64,000 nt of DNA from Bimastos eiseni (taxonomy: Eukaryota > Annelida > Clitellata > Crassiclitellata > Lumbricidae), in contig OY365809.1 in NCBI GenBank assembly GCA_959347315.1, positions 5,918,949-5,982,948 of the forward strand. The letters run 5' to 3'. Below, piece by piece: positions 49,747-62,558 of the stretch (position 1 is the stretch's first letter; each line of letters begins with the position of its first letter). The position numbers and the translations under genes are program-made. The notes beneath the pieces are model-generated. The model was not told where the DNA came from. It saw only the letters and a list, made by a program, of their open reading frames with translations, and searched no databases.

Positions 49747-52700
49747 ATGGCGGCGGCTCCGAGAGATGTTACCCCGATAATTGCTTGGCTAAGGAATCTA
49801 TGCAGTGGCGTAAGAGATTGTGTTATAAAAACTGACTGGTTGTTAACTGAACCCTTTAAGAATGACTTTTGGCGAACTTTTATAATAGTGACAACTTGAG
49901 AAATCAGGAAATGAGGATGTCCTTGAATTATCTCATTAGGCTCGGAGACTGTTTATAAACTGGATAAATCTTCTGCGGCCGAACCCATAAAAATTTTGCG
50001 GGTGAAAACCTCTGCGCATGCGCAACCATTGTTGCATGCGCACTGTTAAAATCACTTAAAATTTGTAATATTCCTCATGAGGGTCGGTTCGGGTCAGATT
50101 AGTCATCGTGACCAGAGGCGTAGCTAGGGAACAGAGGGGGACACGTGTCCCAGTGTGCCGAGTTGGAGGGGGCGCCAAAATGAGGATTAAAACTATTATT
50201 TTTTTATTTCGAAACAAACTAATTCAACCAAAAAAGTTAGTAAGATTACATTTGGCGCCCCCAAAATCGTCATTGCAAACAGGTTGTCGTACATGATTTT
50301 GGCGCCACTAAAATCCTCATTACAATTGAGCAAATGTTTAAAAATAAAATTATGAATTTTGATGTGAGGATGTGATATCACATTTCTTTGGACCCCATTC
50401 CCTCGTTACACATCGTCACAATTGGTGCGTGACGTCATGTATGGATGGCCCCCAAAGGGGCGCCAATTCTGTAGTTTGTCCCCAGGTGCAAAATACCCTA
50501 GATACATCTCTTAGGGTCGTTTAGGGTCAGGTTAGGCGTCATGAGGGTCGTTAAGAGTCAGGGTTGCTGGGTTAATGTCGTTTTAGACGTAGAATTAATT
50601 TTTCTGTACGATTCTAGGCCAAACTCTCGGCCACAGGAGCTCCTTTCATATAAACTTTCGACACAATACAAACGAATATTTTACTTATACGGTGAAACAT
50701 ATTGCAATTTTAACGGCAAGACCTTTGCACGTGTGCAAACTTTGGCACATGTGTAATGGTAAAAGCACCAGATTTGTCTAATATGCATCATGAGGGTAGG
50801 TTAGGGTCAGGTTAATGGTCTGTTATGGTTAGGATTAGTGTATGTGTACATATATGCTAATGACCTTCGGCCGCAGAAGTAATATTTGTGTCGTCCGCAG
50901 AAACACCGCACATGTAAATAGCCACCGACATGGAAAGGTCTGTTCTGAACTTGGGAGGGACAGATGTTGCCTGTATTTTCTAAGCGGTCTCCTGGAATTG
51001 GCTTTGCGAAACATGCTGTTTCGGGGTGCATATATATATTCCAGGCATCACTTAAATGAAGTTAGGTGTCTTGAGAGTTGGTTAAGATAAGTTCATGACA
51101 TCGTGAAGTGTGGTTAGGGTTGGCATTAGAAAACATGGTACCTTCCGCACAACATTCGAGAAGATACACTTTGACACCCGTGAACCTATGCACCTGATAC
51201 TGCACTTTCGCCTCGGCAATTGAAAGCCAGCGTGTACTACCCGCAAGAGAAAACTTCCGATTTTCTACACGATTTGAAGTTTTCAAAAGTAGTTAAAGTC
51301 ATAATATATCAGCAGTGATAATCAGTATTTTTTCAAATTTTTGACAGAAAAAGCGGATCAAATCTTTTCCAACTCCAGAAGAGACTCCCTTGAACAATAT
51401 TCAACGCAATCTGTGACTTCGACAGAGTCCCTAGAGATGCCATTTTTTTTGCTCTACCTTTGGTATATTGGAATTAGAAGCATTTCTTTGGTTTAGAAAT
51501 TGTATGGTACAATCTCTTCCCCTTTTGCCGATAGTGTGACAGTCATTGAAGTTTGCCAATTTCGTATTAAATGGACATTGTTTCTTCATGACATAAACTA
51601 TCCTATCTTAAAAAATCGGTACGGGCACCATGAAAATTATGTCTGTGTTTTGGATCGACTGTTGTGAATAAAAGGTTTGCGAACTTGTTAAAGTCACAAC
51701 AGCGCCGGTGCCCATACTCTGCTAGTGCTATTCTCAAGCTTGGGGAAAGGAGGAGAGTGTAGTCATGAGATGTCATTAAATACTGCAAACTACTTGTAAA
51801 TTTTCATTACTTTACACATTGCCATCTGGCTAACAGTTCTATGGACCCCAGATTTAAATTTACTGGCTTGCTTGATGGAAGTGCATGAAGTATATGAATT
51901 ACATTAAAATGGATTATCTGTTTTTATTCATTTTAGAGGAAGCTGCACAGTGTTCACCGTTTCGAAATGCTGAGTTCTCCGAGGTAAAATCTAGCATGGT
52001 ACCAGTCTTTTAAAAGTTAACCAGATTTGCACGTTTGATCAATACTTAAACAGCTGAGGGGTTCTTGAAAGTGTAGTGGTGTGTGTTTTGGACTGTCGAT
52101 GGTGAACTCAGGGTTTCAAATTTCCACTTGGGTAGAATTAAGTTCCATATATCTGTTCTGCATACACTGCCTGGCAAACTCCACTGTAGTGATTATGTTT
52201 GGAAGATGGGATTAGCCAGCCACCCTCATATGCCGAGGCTAAGAAAATGAGGTCACTGACATATCATAGTCTCTAAAACACTTAATGCACATGGCTACCT
52301 CTCAAGGAACTGCTTTGTTTCTAAATCTTAACACAGAAATGGTCAAGTTGAAATAGTTATTTTTATTAGGCAATGATGTAGGAGAGGCAAAATGTGTTAA
52401 ATAAGAGTACAGTGGAAAATTTTCTTGAATTGGAGACAAAGATCTGGCATGCAAGAATTAGCTTATCTTGCAATTATGGTAATGTAGGGCAACTTTAGGA
52501 CAGTCCAAATTGTTGTTCTAGCACAAGAGGAAATTCTGTGAACATATGTCAGAATGTGATGTCATCAATAGGATCTTTAGTTAGGGAAACTGTGGACGGT
52601 TAATATACAGTAGCAGTGTAACAGTCTAGTACTTTTTAAACCATCCTGCGAAACCATTTTGTATCTTAAATCTTTAGACTGTGACAAGTTTTGCTTGGAT

Positions 52701-53713
52701 TGTAATGCATAGTTTTTAGAAACTTCTGTACAATTTTGCTTTGTGAGTGTGGAACAGACTGATCTTATATTACAGTGTTTCTAGTTTGTCTAAGCTGTTT
52801 CTTTATATTTCTTAGGTCTCCGCCACCCCCTGCTTTGCCTGATGGACCTTCACATTTATTGTCAGCAAATTCATATCAGGCGAGAGACGGAAGACGATTC
52901 TGTGAGGCGCCAAGGCTCGTTTATGACCCTAAAGCGCTTCCTTCAGGAGTGACCAGGTCAGTGACTGAGTGTATGGTTCTAAAGCTAATGCATTTAGAAT
53001 AAAGAAGTAGCCGATTACCTATATACACGGCTGTCCTGCTAATTTTTCTTCTTCAGATAAGTGATTGAATTTTATGTACATTGATGTCAAAATTTCTATA
53101 AATCTCTTTGTATTTATGGATTTCTGTAGCGCCTGCCTGTCCCATCCTGAAGAAGATATATATTTAGCTCATGTCCCAGTAAAACCTAATCAGAGACGCT
53201 CCCTGTGTGAAAAGTCCGATGATAAAGGGGAAGTCTGAAGAATGCGGGCAGAAATGAAGCACCCCAGTCAATATCAAAGAGTGGGTCGGAGAGGAGGTAA
53301 TATTCCAATGCAAAGGTCCAACTGATGCACAAGCGTGGTATTTGGCAGAAACCGTCCTCTTGGTGTTCAGTGAAGTTTATTTGCTCTGCATTGTTTGTTA
53401 CTAGAAGTGTGGACATGTTTAAGGTCCAAATGTGAGCTTTCTAACTTAAGACCCGATGATTTGATAAGATATCAATTGAATACTTGTATTATTTGACATT
53501 TTCATTACTCAGAACCAGATCATTTGGTGGGATATCAATTGAAGAATTTTATTAAGTGTAACATTTTGTTAACTTAGTGTAAATGTTGTCTCTTGCACTG
53601 GTTTGGTTGTCTTTTCCAGCGAGCAGCAACCGGTGAAGCCAACTGGTCTAAAGACGCCATTGCCTGGATTTGGATATGATTGGAAGACTGGTGTCAATCT
53701 TTACAAACCATAG
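49747..53713 (+). CDS. NDUFA7: NADH:ubiquinone oxidoreductase subunit A7 (complex I), complete
   Basis: Four exons: 49747-49809, 51937-51983, 52816-52956, 53620-53713; 345 nt, 114 residues plus TAG (human about 113). Exon 1 reads MAAAPRDVTPIIAWLRNLCS, matching the human start with its LRN..SG. Exon 2 gives RKLHSVHRFE, in place of human GKLQLRYQE. Exon 3 holds the diagnostic PPPALPDGPSHLLSANSY and QARDGRR. The C terminus is diverged (FGYDWKTGVNLYKP). It is an accessory subunit of mitochondrial complex I with no cleaved presequence apparent. The exon 1 donor used here is GGC then GTAAGA; reading on to TGT then GTTATA would add VRDC and match the human spacing better, so this joint is uncertain. 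A candidate poly(A) signal AATAAA is at 54530-54535. Confidence 0.88.
49968..50882. repeat. Inverted CTTCTGCGGCCGAA ends around a GGGTTAG-like region
   Basis: CTTCTGCGGCCGAA near 49969 recurs inverted as TTCGGCCGCAGAAG near 50866. Inside are several GAGGGTCG, GGGTCAGGTTAG and GGGTTA motifs and the element at 50114. It may be a composite or nested transposon. Confidence 0.4.
50114..50513. mobile_element. MITE-like element with AGAGGCGTAGCTAGGG terminus
   Basis: The left end AGAGGCGTAGCTAGGG pairs with the right end, reversed, AGAGATGTATCTAGGG (12 of 16). The interior has two inverted GGCGCC-rich blocks and a segment related to the GGGGGCC-TCCA-ACGTCAC repeat. It is in NDUFA7 intron 1. Confidence 0.5.
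53092..53420 (+). mobile_element. Retroposon fragment with TGTAGCGCC start
   Basis: Begins TTTCTGTAGCGCCTGCCTGT and contains CAGAGACGCTCCC, like the 3' parts of other LINE-derived copies in the window. It is in NDUFA7 intron 3 and is not coding. Confidence 0.4.
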
Positions 53714-54637
53714 AGGCTTTCGATTTGGATTAGAGCAATGTCCGTGGAACTTGAAAAAAACCGGGAACTGACATTGATATAAATTTAACACCTGTTGATT
53801 TCCCTTCAGAATTTAGATAATTAAAAGCAGTTGTGTTTCTCTGGTGTGTTACATTTGCCAAACCAGACACTTGTTTAACCTTGGTGTCAGAATACGTGAG
53901 CTACAACAATACAATTAATGGTTCAAGGTGAAGGTGTAGCATGATAGACGTTCTTCACAGAGGTCAAATCTGAAGGTCAAGGCACCCAGGTGATTTGATT
54001 AGCAAGCTGGGAGTGTTGTCTTGAGCTTTTGTTTTCTAACAATGCATAACTTGTCTATAATAATAATAATAAGGTTTCAAGTTTTGTCTTGGCTGGCATC
54101 AGAAAGTCTTTGATTAAACCAGCTGAAAGGTAAAGCAGTTCTTCAAACCTCTTCTGTGTTTTGGTCCTGATATTTCAGATGATGTTCTTTTCTCTACAGA
54201 GTCTTCCTGATAAATCATGTTAAGTTTATGTGACGTAAAAAAAAATAATACTGCGATTACGTGATTGTTTAATTAACCAATTCAGTTGGCACCTGTTTAT
54301 GAATGGCTATTGCCAGAGTGTGCTCTTGTAGGCCTACACTGAATTAGGATCAAGGTCTTCTACACTAACGACTGATCCTGCTTTCCGATACATGGCCGGA
54401 AGAAAGTGGAAGTGACGGTGCATGAGTTAGCAAAAGGGGTTCTTGGATAAATGAAATTGTTTATAGGCTTGTATCAATAGATGAAGATGTCTGATGCCAG
54501 GAACAAATTGTGCATTTTGGAACTGCAGAAATAAAGGCTAGTACTAGCGACAAGGGTTTATTAGAAGTGACTGGGAAATGAGCACAGCTCTTCGTTTAAG
54601 TCTTTACAGGGTATTGTTAAGTTGGCTCAACATCTTC

Positions 54638-54735
54638 CCGGATTTTGACCTGGCATCGGAAAATTGTGGATTTGTTTTGGTACAGCGCTGGTGAATAAGC
54701 TGGTCTCCTTGACGTGGCTTTTGTGGGCGCTGTGA
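54638..54735 (+). repeat. Dispersed repeat, ATAAGCTGGTCTCC family
   Basis: Contains CTTCCCGGATTTTGACCTGG and GGTGAATAAGCTGGTCTCCT, then TGTGGGCGCTGTGAA. It matches the copies at 28020 and 55490 in order and orientation. Confidence 0.5.
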
Positions 54736-55489
54736 ATTTTTTTACGATTTACATTACATTTATTAATGCTCATTGAAGTTGGTTGTATTTAGCTAAATTG
54801 TCTGGTACTGTATTTAAGAGTGTATTCAAACGATACTCGTGATGTTCGTGATGTTATGGGAAAAGCGAACATAGGGAAGGGAGTCATGGACTGTGCGGAC
54901 GTCCGCATGTAACCATGCTAAACTATTGCCAAAATCTTGTCTAATGGTAGTTACGTCATAATCTTAGTTGTGTATTAGTATAATATTTCACATTTGAGAT
55001 GATATACCAAGCCTACATGCAACTAAATTTTTATTAAATTTAAGTTTTTTTTTACTTAGCTTTTACTCAATCTTTGTCAATGAATGTGTATTAAAAGCGA
55101 TGCAGTAAAATAATTATCAGCAGTTATATTTGTGCATGACACATGTGTGATGCGGAAGTCCGCAAAGAGGGAGGGGGTCAGTGGAATGCGGACAAGGGGC
55201 AGAGGCTAGAAAAGTTTTTTTGCAGACGTCCTGTATTAACGACCCCTTGCGTGTGCTGGATTAAAACAGAGGTTATACTCCCAGTTCTTATTGGGCCCTC
55301 TAGCGAACTGAAAATGAATTGTGCACCGTTGGTGGTTGACCTGTTAAACGCGTTAACAATGACCAACCGCCTACATCTTAGGTTCCTTTGGATGAGTTTC
55401 TTTACGCGACTGATCGTTTTCATAATACGGAACTACTACAGACTGCCCAACTTATACTACAGCTCGGTGCCTCTGAAAAAACTGCCCGT

Positions 55490-55545
55490 TGCGCCTGTGA
55501 ATAAGCTGGTCACCGCGACTTAGCATTTGTGGGCGCTGTAGAAAT
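55490..55545 (+). repeat. Dispersed repeat, ATAAGCTGGTC family, short copy
   Basis: GCGCCTGTGAATAAGCTGGT followed by TTTGTGGGCGCTGTAGAAAT; this is the 3' part of the same repeat as at 54638. Confidence 0.45.
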
Positions 55546-55997
55546 GTTGAGTTTACTGGTCACCGTACTGGTTACCGTACTTTGCCCTGCCTTGTATCTT
55601 AACAGTGCTTACAACTGGAACAACCACGATAATCGTAGCATTGTGTTTAACTAATAAACGAGTCATAAATTTAATTCAAACGACACATTCAAGTTGTTCA
55701 TAGAGTCAAACGAGTAGGCCCTGTAGGCCTACCGTCAATTGTTCTAAGATTATGTGCAGAAATAATTTAGCGTAGGCCCCTATTGTCTGTTTTCGGGAGG
55801 ATTAGAACAAGTTGGTGAAATTGGACGACTTACGAACATAGAAGAAGGCAGCGAATCATCATCAGAAGATCCTGTGCGTATTCGCTGGGTATTTTATTTG
55901 TGAGATAGTTAAACTTATTGTGAGAGCAACACGTAGGCCCTATAGCTACAACTGTGTCGGGCTGTAAATCGCTCTGGGTCTCTTGAACGCTTTCAGA

Positions 55998-56095
55998 TAT
56001 CCTGATCCTGGCCGAGCGGTCGAAGGCTTGCTGAGCTACTAAGACCTCAGCTTATCGTAGCCTTGGTTTTGAATCCAACCGCTGTCATCCAGAGT
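55998..56095 (+). mobile_element. tRNA-like SINE head or tRNA pseudogene (class II, Leu/Ser type)
   Basis: TGGCCGAGCGGTCGAAGGC fits the D-arm and A box of Leu/Ser tRNAs, and GGTTTTGAATCC fits the B box. The 3' end CCGCTGTCA has no pairing partner at the 5' end, so the acceptor stem is broken. It is unlikely to be a functional tRNA. Confidence 0.5.
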
Positions 56096-57009
56096 GAAAA
56101 TCCTTCTCATGTTACGCCATTCTATATCGTGTTCTTTGTGGAAGCATGATTTAACTCTAGGCTATGCGTTTAACGTAGGTTACAGTAGTCATCATCTAGT
56201 AAAAATGGTTGTTCGCCTTTTGGCTGTTGCTTTCATTCGAATTACAGTCACTAATGCTAACTCTCATAACGTTTCGGGCATAGTGCTGCTTGAGTCGTTG
56301 TTGGTAGGTCTATAGACGTAATATTTGGGAATTGCTAGAGGTAGGCCTACCATAACTCTACACTTTGGGGCTAGAGGTATCCGGTACCCTACTCCATCCA
56401 CACGTTGCATACCCGGAAACCATTCCATGTTAGTCTTCATTTGAGCTCGTAAGACTCGACACAACCTAACATCGTAGTCACCGTCATCAAGTCAACGTCA
56501 TCAGCATCTCCTTAGTTGTTATTATCAGAAACATTATGATGCATATAAGTCCCATTAACGACACCCCCATAATTGTTTTACAGTCGCGAGGGGGAACGGT
56601 TCGAAATTTGGCACAGCCATTTTCGATATCAGAGTAGGCTGCGCTTCTAGCAAATGGCGCGATATATTTTTACCTGCATAGCGTTCATATATGGTACTGC
56701 AATAAATATGAGTATCACAATTATTATCAGACGCCCTCATTAACGACTCGACAGCGGTTGTAAGTTTCACATGGATTCAAATCTCGGGCGTAGGGCCTAC
56801 AGCCGCGCAGAAATCATTTGCCACGCAGTCTGAAATGGCCAGGCCCTATGGGTAACCTTTTGACCTGGAGGTCTTGATGGCTTTTTGGAACTGAGGCCGG
56901 CTGGGTGGGGCACAGAGCTCATCACGAATGAAGTCAAGAGGTGATTTGATGGCGGACCTATACAGCTTTCTTGGTTCAGATATCAAACATACACCAGTAG
57001 GCCTATTGT

Positions 57010-57175
57010 GACGTGGATGTAGATCGGGTCAAAGGTATATTCGACACTCATTCGACTTGGATGTAGTTCGGGTCAAATGCATTGGACACTCATCCAACAT
57101 GAATATAGTTCTGGCCAAAGGTCATCGATGGTCAATTGGCGTGTATATAGTTCGGGTCAAACATTTCCAGTAGGG
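57010..57175. repeat. Degenerate tandem repeat spanning the LHX2/9 stop codon
   Basis: About four units of the type GGATGTAGTTCGGGTCAAA plus CATTGGACACTCATCC. Spacing between the TAG(A/T)TCGGGTCAAA cores is irregular, about 40-55 bp. The rightmost unit overlaps the last codons (minus strand, FDPNYIHAN) of LHX2/9. Confidence 0.7.
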
Positions 57176-59174
57176 TGGAACTGGAGGTGCTCTGGTCCAT
57201 TTCGAGTAGCGTCCCTGGGGTGTGAAGGGTTTCATTTTCGGGTGACTTGGCTGAACTGTCGGTTAGTCCGAGGTTCTGAGAGGGCGATCGATTGCGCCTA
57301 GAGTTCGACAGTTTCAGCGTCTTTGAGTCGACGATGACGTCATCTATGGCAGACGATGACGTAGTGTTGTTGAAATTGGCGTCCGTCGTTCCGGTATTAT
57401 CGCTCTCCTGCTTCAGAACGTTTCGCCGATATTTCGCCCGAGCGTTTTGAAACCATACCTAAGGAAGGCAAGAATAGACAAGCTGTTTAATTCAGAAGTC
57501 AGTCTATTCATTCGCCTCTGTATTGCTCATATTTTAGGACATTTTAGTTAAAATTCGCCTCTGTATTTTTTGTGTCCACTCGATAATCCGACGGTTTCGA
57601 TTGGGGGCCGTCCACAAATGACGTCACGCACTTAGGGGGGGAGGGGGTCTGACATTTGTGACGATGTGTGACGAGGGGGGAAAGGGGGCATGAGTAATGT
57701 GACGTCACATTAAAAAAATAATTTTTGATAAATTTATAAAAACGTCCTTTAATATTTTATAAAGCAACAAAGGACAACAGACGGAGCATCTCATAAATTC
57801 CCATCTCTGTTTGTAGCTCAAAGTTTGAAAGTGGATGACATCCTTCCTCGCTCTTCAAATCCTTATCGGTTGATTCCATATGACTTGTACTGTCCGTCAA
57901 CACAATTGACGGACATGTATAGTCAGTATATAGTGGTTGTTGTTCTGATGGTGTTGATGGTGTTAGCGGTAGCAGTATCTATAGTAGTCCTTATTACCTC
58001 GTTTTACTACAGCTGAAGCTCTGACCCCTGGTGAACTGAAGGCAGGTTTTGTCGCCTTATGTTTACATAAGAAATAACTGAATAGCTGTTTAGATTTTCG
58101 AGGAGAAACTGAATAATTAGATAGGCCTACATTTGCAGATTAAAGCTCTGCCTGATGTGGGGACCAAGACATTATATTTAGCACACAGGTTTAAAAATCG
58201 AGGCGGGCAATATCGAAAGGAAGTCAACCGGATATAGGCCTACAATTATTTGCACTTTCCAGTCCTCTATGGTAGGCCTACATAGACTCCTCGACAAACA
58301 CATCATACAGGATTTAACATGAGTCGACGATGACGTCATCTATCTCGGATATATTTATGCATGTGTGTAGGCCTATGCGTGTATGTATGTATGCATGTAT
58401 GTATGTGTGTATGTATGTATGTATACATGTATGTATGTATGCATGTATGCATGCATGTATGTATGTATGCATGCATGCATGTAAGTATGCATGTAAGTAA
58501 GTATGTATGTATGTATGTATGTATGCATGCATGTAAGTAAGTATGTATGTAAGTAAGTAAGTAAGTAAGTAAGTATGTATGTATGTATGTATGTATGTAT
58601 GTATGTATGTATGCATGTATGTATGTATGCATGCATATAAGTATGTAAGTAAGTAAGTATGTATGTATGTATGTATGTATGTATGTATGTATGTATACAT
58701 GTATGTATGTATGCATGTATGCATGCATGTATGTATGTATGCATGCATATAAGTATGTAAGTAAGTAAGTATGTATGTATGTAAGTATGTATGTATGTAT
58801 GTATACATGTATGTATGTATGCATGTATGCATGCATGTATGTATGTATGCATTCATGCATGTAAGTATGTATGCATGCATGCATGCATGTAAGTAAGTAA
58901 GTAAGTACGTATGTAAGTAAGTACGTATGTAAGTAAGTATGTATGTATGTAAGTATGTATGTATGTATGTAAGTATGTATGTATGTATGTGTATATGTAT
59001 GCACTGTGCATCATGTATATAATCTGCAGACGTGAAAGAAGGTTCGAGTCTTGCGTCCGCAAATGCACTGGGCACGTGGCTCCATGAGCGACTATTAATT
59101 AATAACACACTATCTGTCCATATAATATATAAAGATATATTTATATACATTTACATCATAATATTCTCAAACAG

Positions 59175-59206
<32 letters not shown>

Positions 59207-59772
59207 GTGTGTGTGTGTGTATTGGAGTGTGTGTAGGTGTATAGGCACGAGTGTTTGTGTAGATGTGTGTATTTTAAGCAGCTTTTGTGTTGTGTGAGAA
59301 TATATATATATATATACATGTATATTGTATGTATGTAAATATATATATGGCAGCATATGTGTTTGTGTGTGCGTGTGTGTGTGTTTGTGTCAGACAAATG
59401 CCAGCGATGTGTCAACATAACATGGCAGTCGTCTTTCGTCTTTCGTTGTTGATTTTATCGTTTGTGGAGGTGGAACTGTTTTCCGCTTTCACATGTGTTG
59501 CTGTTGTTGTTGTTGGCTTCTACTCTGCGATGCAGAGAAATCTTTTTTCTGTGGGAAATTTTGAGAGATTGATTGAGACGCTGCTGACAGACGGACGATG
59601 AACTTACGTTGTCCAACTTTCATCAAGTCCTACTCTGTGTTCCGTAAACTTCTGTCAAACGCCACCGCAGGTCTCAAATTGCTGGACAAATAAAAGCTGG
59701 GCTCTTATTAGAAGGTTTTACGGGATATATATATATAATTATTATATCTATATATATATATATAGCCTAAGC

Positions 59773-59813
<41 letters not shown>

Positions 59814-61726
59814 GAGGCTTAAGCGAGGAATTGTCTGTAGCGCCAGGATATGCCAGTTCAAGGCCTGGAAGAAGTAGGAGGGGTATATGCTACGTCAATG
59901 GCCTTGGCAGTAAATGCCATTAATAGAAATGTCTTTAAACAATGGAAACTGAGATAGGAGAGTATGAGAGGTACATTGAACTTATCACATGGTATAGTGG
60001 GGTTCAACGCCTGTGCATTTTGGTCCAGTCATTTCAAGTTGATGTAAACGTATGTTTCTGGTACCAAATCAATGGTATGTAGATCAATTTTCGTCCGAAG
60101 GAAAAGCATTCAGATAATAATTGGAGCATAGGGGGCTTGAAAACTCTTCACTATTAGACAACTGAATTAATAACATTTATCTACCGACCGACATCATGAA
60201 CGCAAATTTCCATTCTTTGAATGCGTACTATCCAACTAAGATTCGAATTGACCGACAGACAACTAAGTTAAACGTAGCCAATAGCATTATAGTGTATCAT
60301 AATGACGTCATGGTTTTGTCAGTAAAAGTTGAATCTACGTGGATTGTGCAATGACGTCAATAAAATAATATCACTTACCTAGTTATATATTTTATGTTTT
60401 TTCCACTATTAGGGGTCCCCTCCGGTGGGAGGATGCGGATAGTGCTGTCCGATGGATCGTAACTTTGTACACGTGTAGAGAGAAAGCGAGTTGACAGAAT
60501 ATAAGTTATTCGAAGCAAAAAGAAGCAGAAAAAGAGGCAGATATTCATACAGGCAAGTGGTGGTGAAGGATCTCACAAGACTGATTCAATGAATACTAAG
60601 CAGGGTCGAGGCCATAGTTATATATGGCCACTATATAAACCGAGTACATTACATTGATTACAGTTACATTATACGTATACATTAATCAAACGTGTTTACG
60701 TATACAAAGCATCTTTTTCATGTGCGTCCGACCGATAAGCGACATGTTAAGAATTTCAACCGAGAAATCCGTAAAGACGCCAAGGCTGCTTCGTTGGCCA
60801 CGATTCAGTTGTGTATACAGACGGCTGCGAATGTCCCTCTGGCATCGTAAATCCGTCCTTTGTTATGCGCTCGGTGCCTAAGTGTATTGTATGTCTTGTG
60901 CTGCCTCAGACTTTGCAGCAGAAGAGTGGAGTGTCGAAACAGGTGTTTGGCGTTTGGATGACAGGGTTTATCGTTGTTCAAGGCATCATTGGTAGGAGTC
61001 CAGGACTTTCCCACCGCCACTCCTTACTGATTAGATTATCTTGTAGAAATTGAATAAAGGTATATCTCTTCTCCCGATGGAAACAATCAACTCACCAAGA
61101 GGGCGTTATCTATCGAACCTATACACTACTGCTAGGTCAGGTTAAATGCCTTCGGACGTCCCATGCGTATACAGTGTATACACAATATACAAATACATAT
61201 ACAATGCACATGCAATGCATATGCAGTACACATACAATACATATGCGATGCATATACAATGCATATGCAATTTAGTTTTCCTACATAGCATCGGTGTATG
61301 AATGCGGATGACCATCCCTCAGCCTCGCCGTCAGATCTTCCCACTATATATATATAGACCTATATATCAACGCAGTATACTATCAGCGCACTCATGAAGT
61401 CTGAGGTGAGATATATGATGCAGAGGCACAGATGGGAACGGAATCTCAGAGAATGTTCTGCTATATGTAGACCTAGCGGGGATTTGAACTCTTGATCTGT
61501 CGGTTGACAGTCGAGAAGACTACAGTCGTGCACAATTAGCGCTCGTGAATGAGCTTGTGCCCTGCACTCTGGTTTCGAGTAGCGGTTAAGGAGTTTGAAG
61601 ATTACGATTTCAATACACTATATACGAGTTACTATAATAGATGACGCACGTTTTGGTTTATGAATGGACATTAATTTGTGGAGATGTTCAGAGTCTGGTC
61701 TGCCGAATTTAGAGATGTTGATATTC

Positions 61727-61762
<36 letters not shown>

Positions 61763-62525
61763 GGATTGACAGACAGACGGACGGACAGATAGACATACAT
61801 ACACACATACATACATACATGCATACATACATACATACATACATGCATGCATGCATGCATACATACAATACATACATACATACATACATACATGCAGACA
61901 TACATGCAGACATACATGCAGACATACAGACAGGCGGATAGACGGACGGACAGATAGACAGACAGACGGACAGCCGAATAGACATTCAGATAGACAAACA
62001 GATGGAGTCGGATAGACGAGTGGGCAGACAGATATTATCTCTTGGATGGTCACCTGTTTTATTTAAAATCCCTAATTAGTTCCCTTGATCCGTGACATGT
62101 TCCTCCCTATCCACATGCAAATGAGATATGCCTGTGTGTGGGTCTGGTTTTAAGGCTGCTGCTGCTGTTTTCGTGGTCTGCTGTACTCAGACTCAGAACC
62201 AGAGGATATTCGACTTATACAGGATAGACAATTTTATTGAAAGAATCCATCATATCTCGGGGGTCCATCTGGCATCGGGTTCCTTTGTATACCTTTCAAG
62301 ATGGAGTTGTCTGTTTTGAGGGTTGGAGTGCAGATGGCTCTGCGCTTATACCATGATGGATGTATATAATTCATTATGAAACTTCGGTCCTAATAGAATT
62401 CATCTCGATCTAATTTCATGTCCAGTTAAGGATGAGGAGTAGGAGGAAGCGGAGGAAAAAGAGTAGGAGAAGGAGAAGGAGAGGCAGCGGCAGACAGAGA
62501 GGCAGTGATAGACAGGCAGGCAGGC

Positions 62526-62558
<33 letters not shown>

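Larger units (their letters stand above)
53714..57131. other. Convergent intergenic region between NDUFA7 and LHX2/9
   Basis: About 3.4 kb between two stop codons. It holds two copies of the ATAAGCTGGTC dispersed repeat (54638-54735, 55490-55545), a tRNA-like SINE or pseudogene near 55998-56095, and several TAGGCCTA octamers. A 126-codon open frame at 55143-55523 has no recognisable motif and overlaps a dispersed repeat, so I do not call it a gene. Confidence 0.5.

Noticed and set aside
55143..55523. 126-codon plus-strand open frame
   Set aside because: No recognisable motif and no splice context; it ends inside the ATAAGCTGGTC dispersed repeat.
55998..56095. Functional tRNA gene
   Set aside because: A and B boxes are present, but the acceptor stem does not pair and the variable arm is not convincing.
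58314..59150. Minus-strand open frames of 278, 222 and 159 codons rich in YIHT
   Set aside because: They are translations of the (GTAT)n array in three frames, without splice or start context; the repeat explains them fully.
61618..62053. Cys/Val/Tyr- and Ser-rich open frames of about 90-115 codons
   Set aside because: They are translations of (CAGA)n and (CATA)n tetranucleotide repeats.
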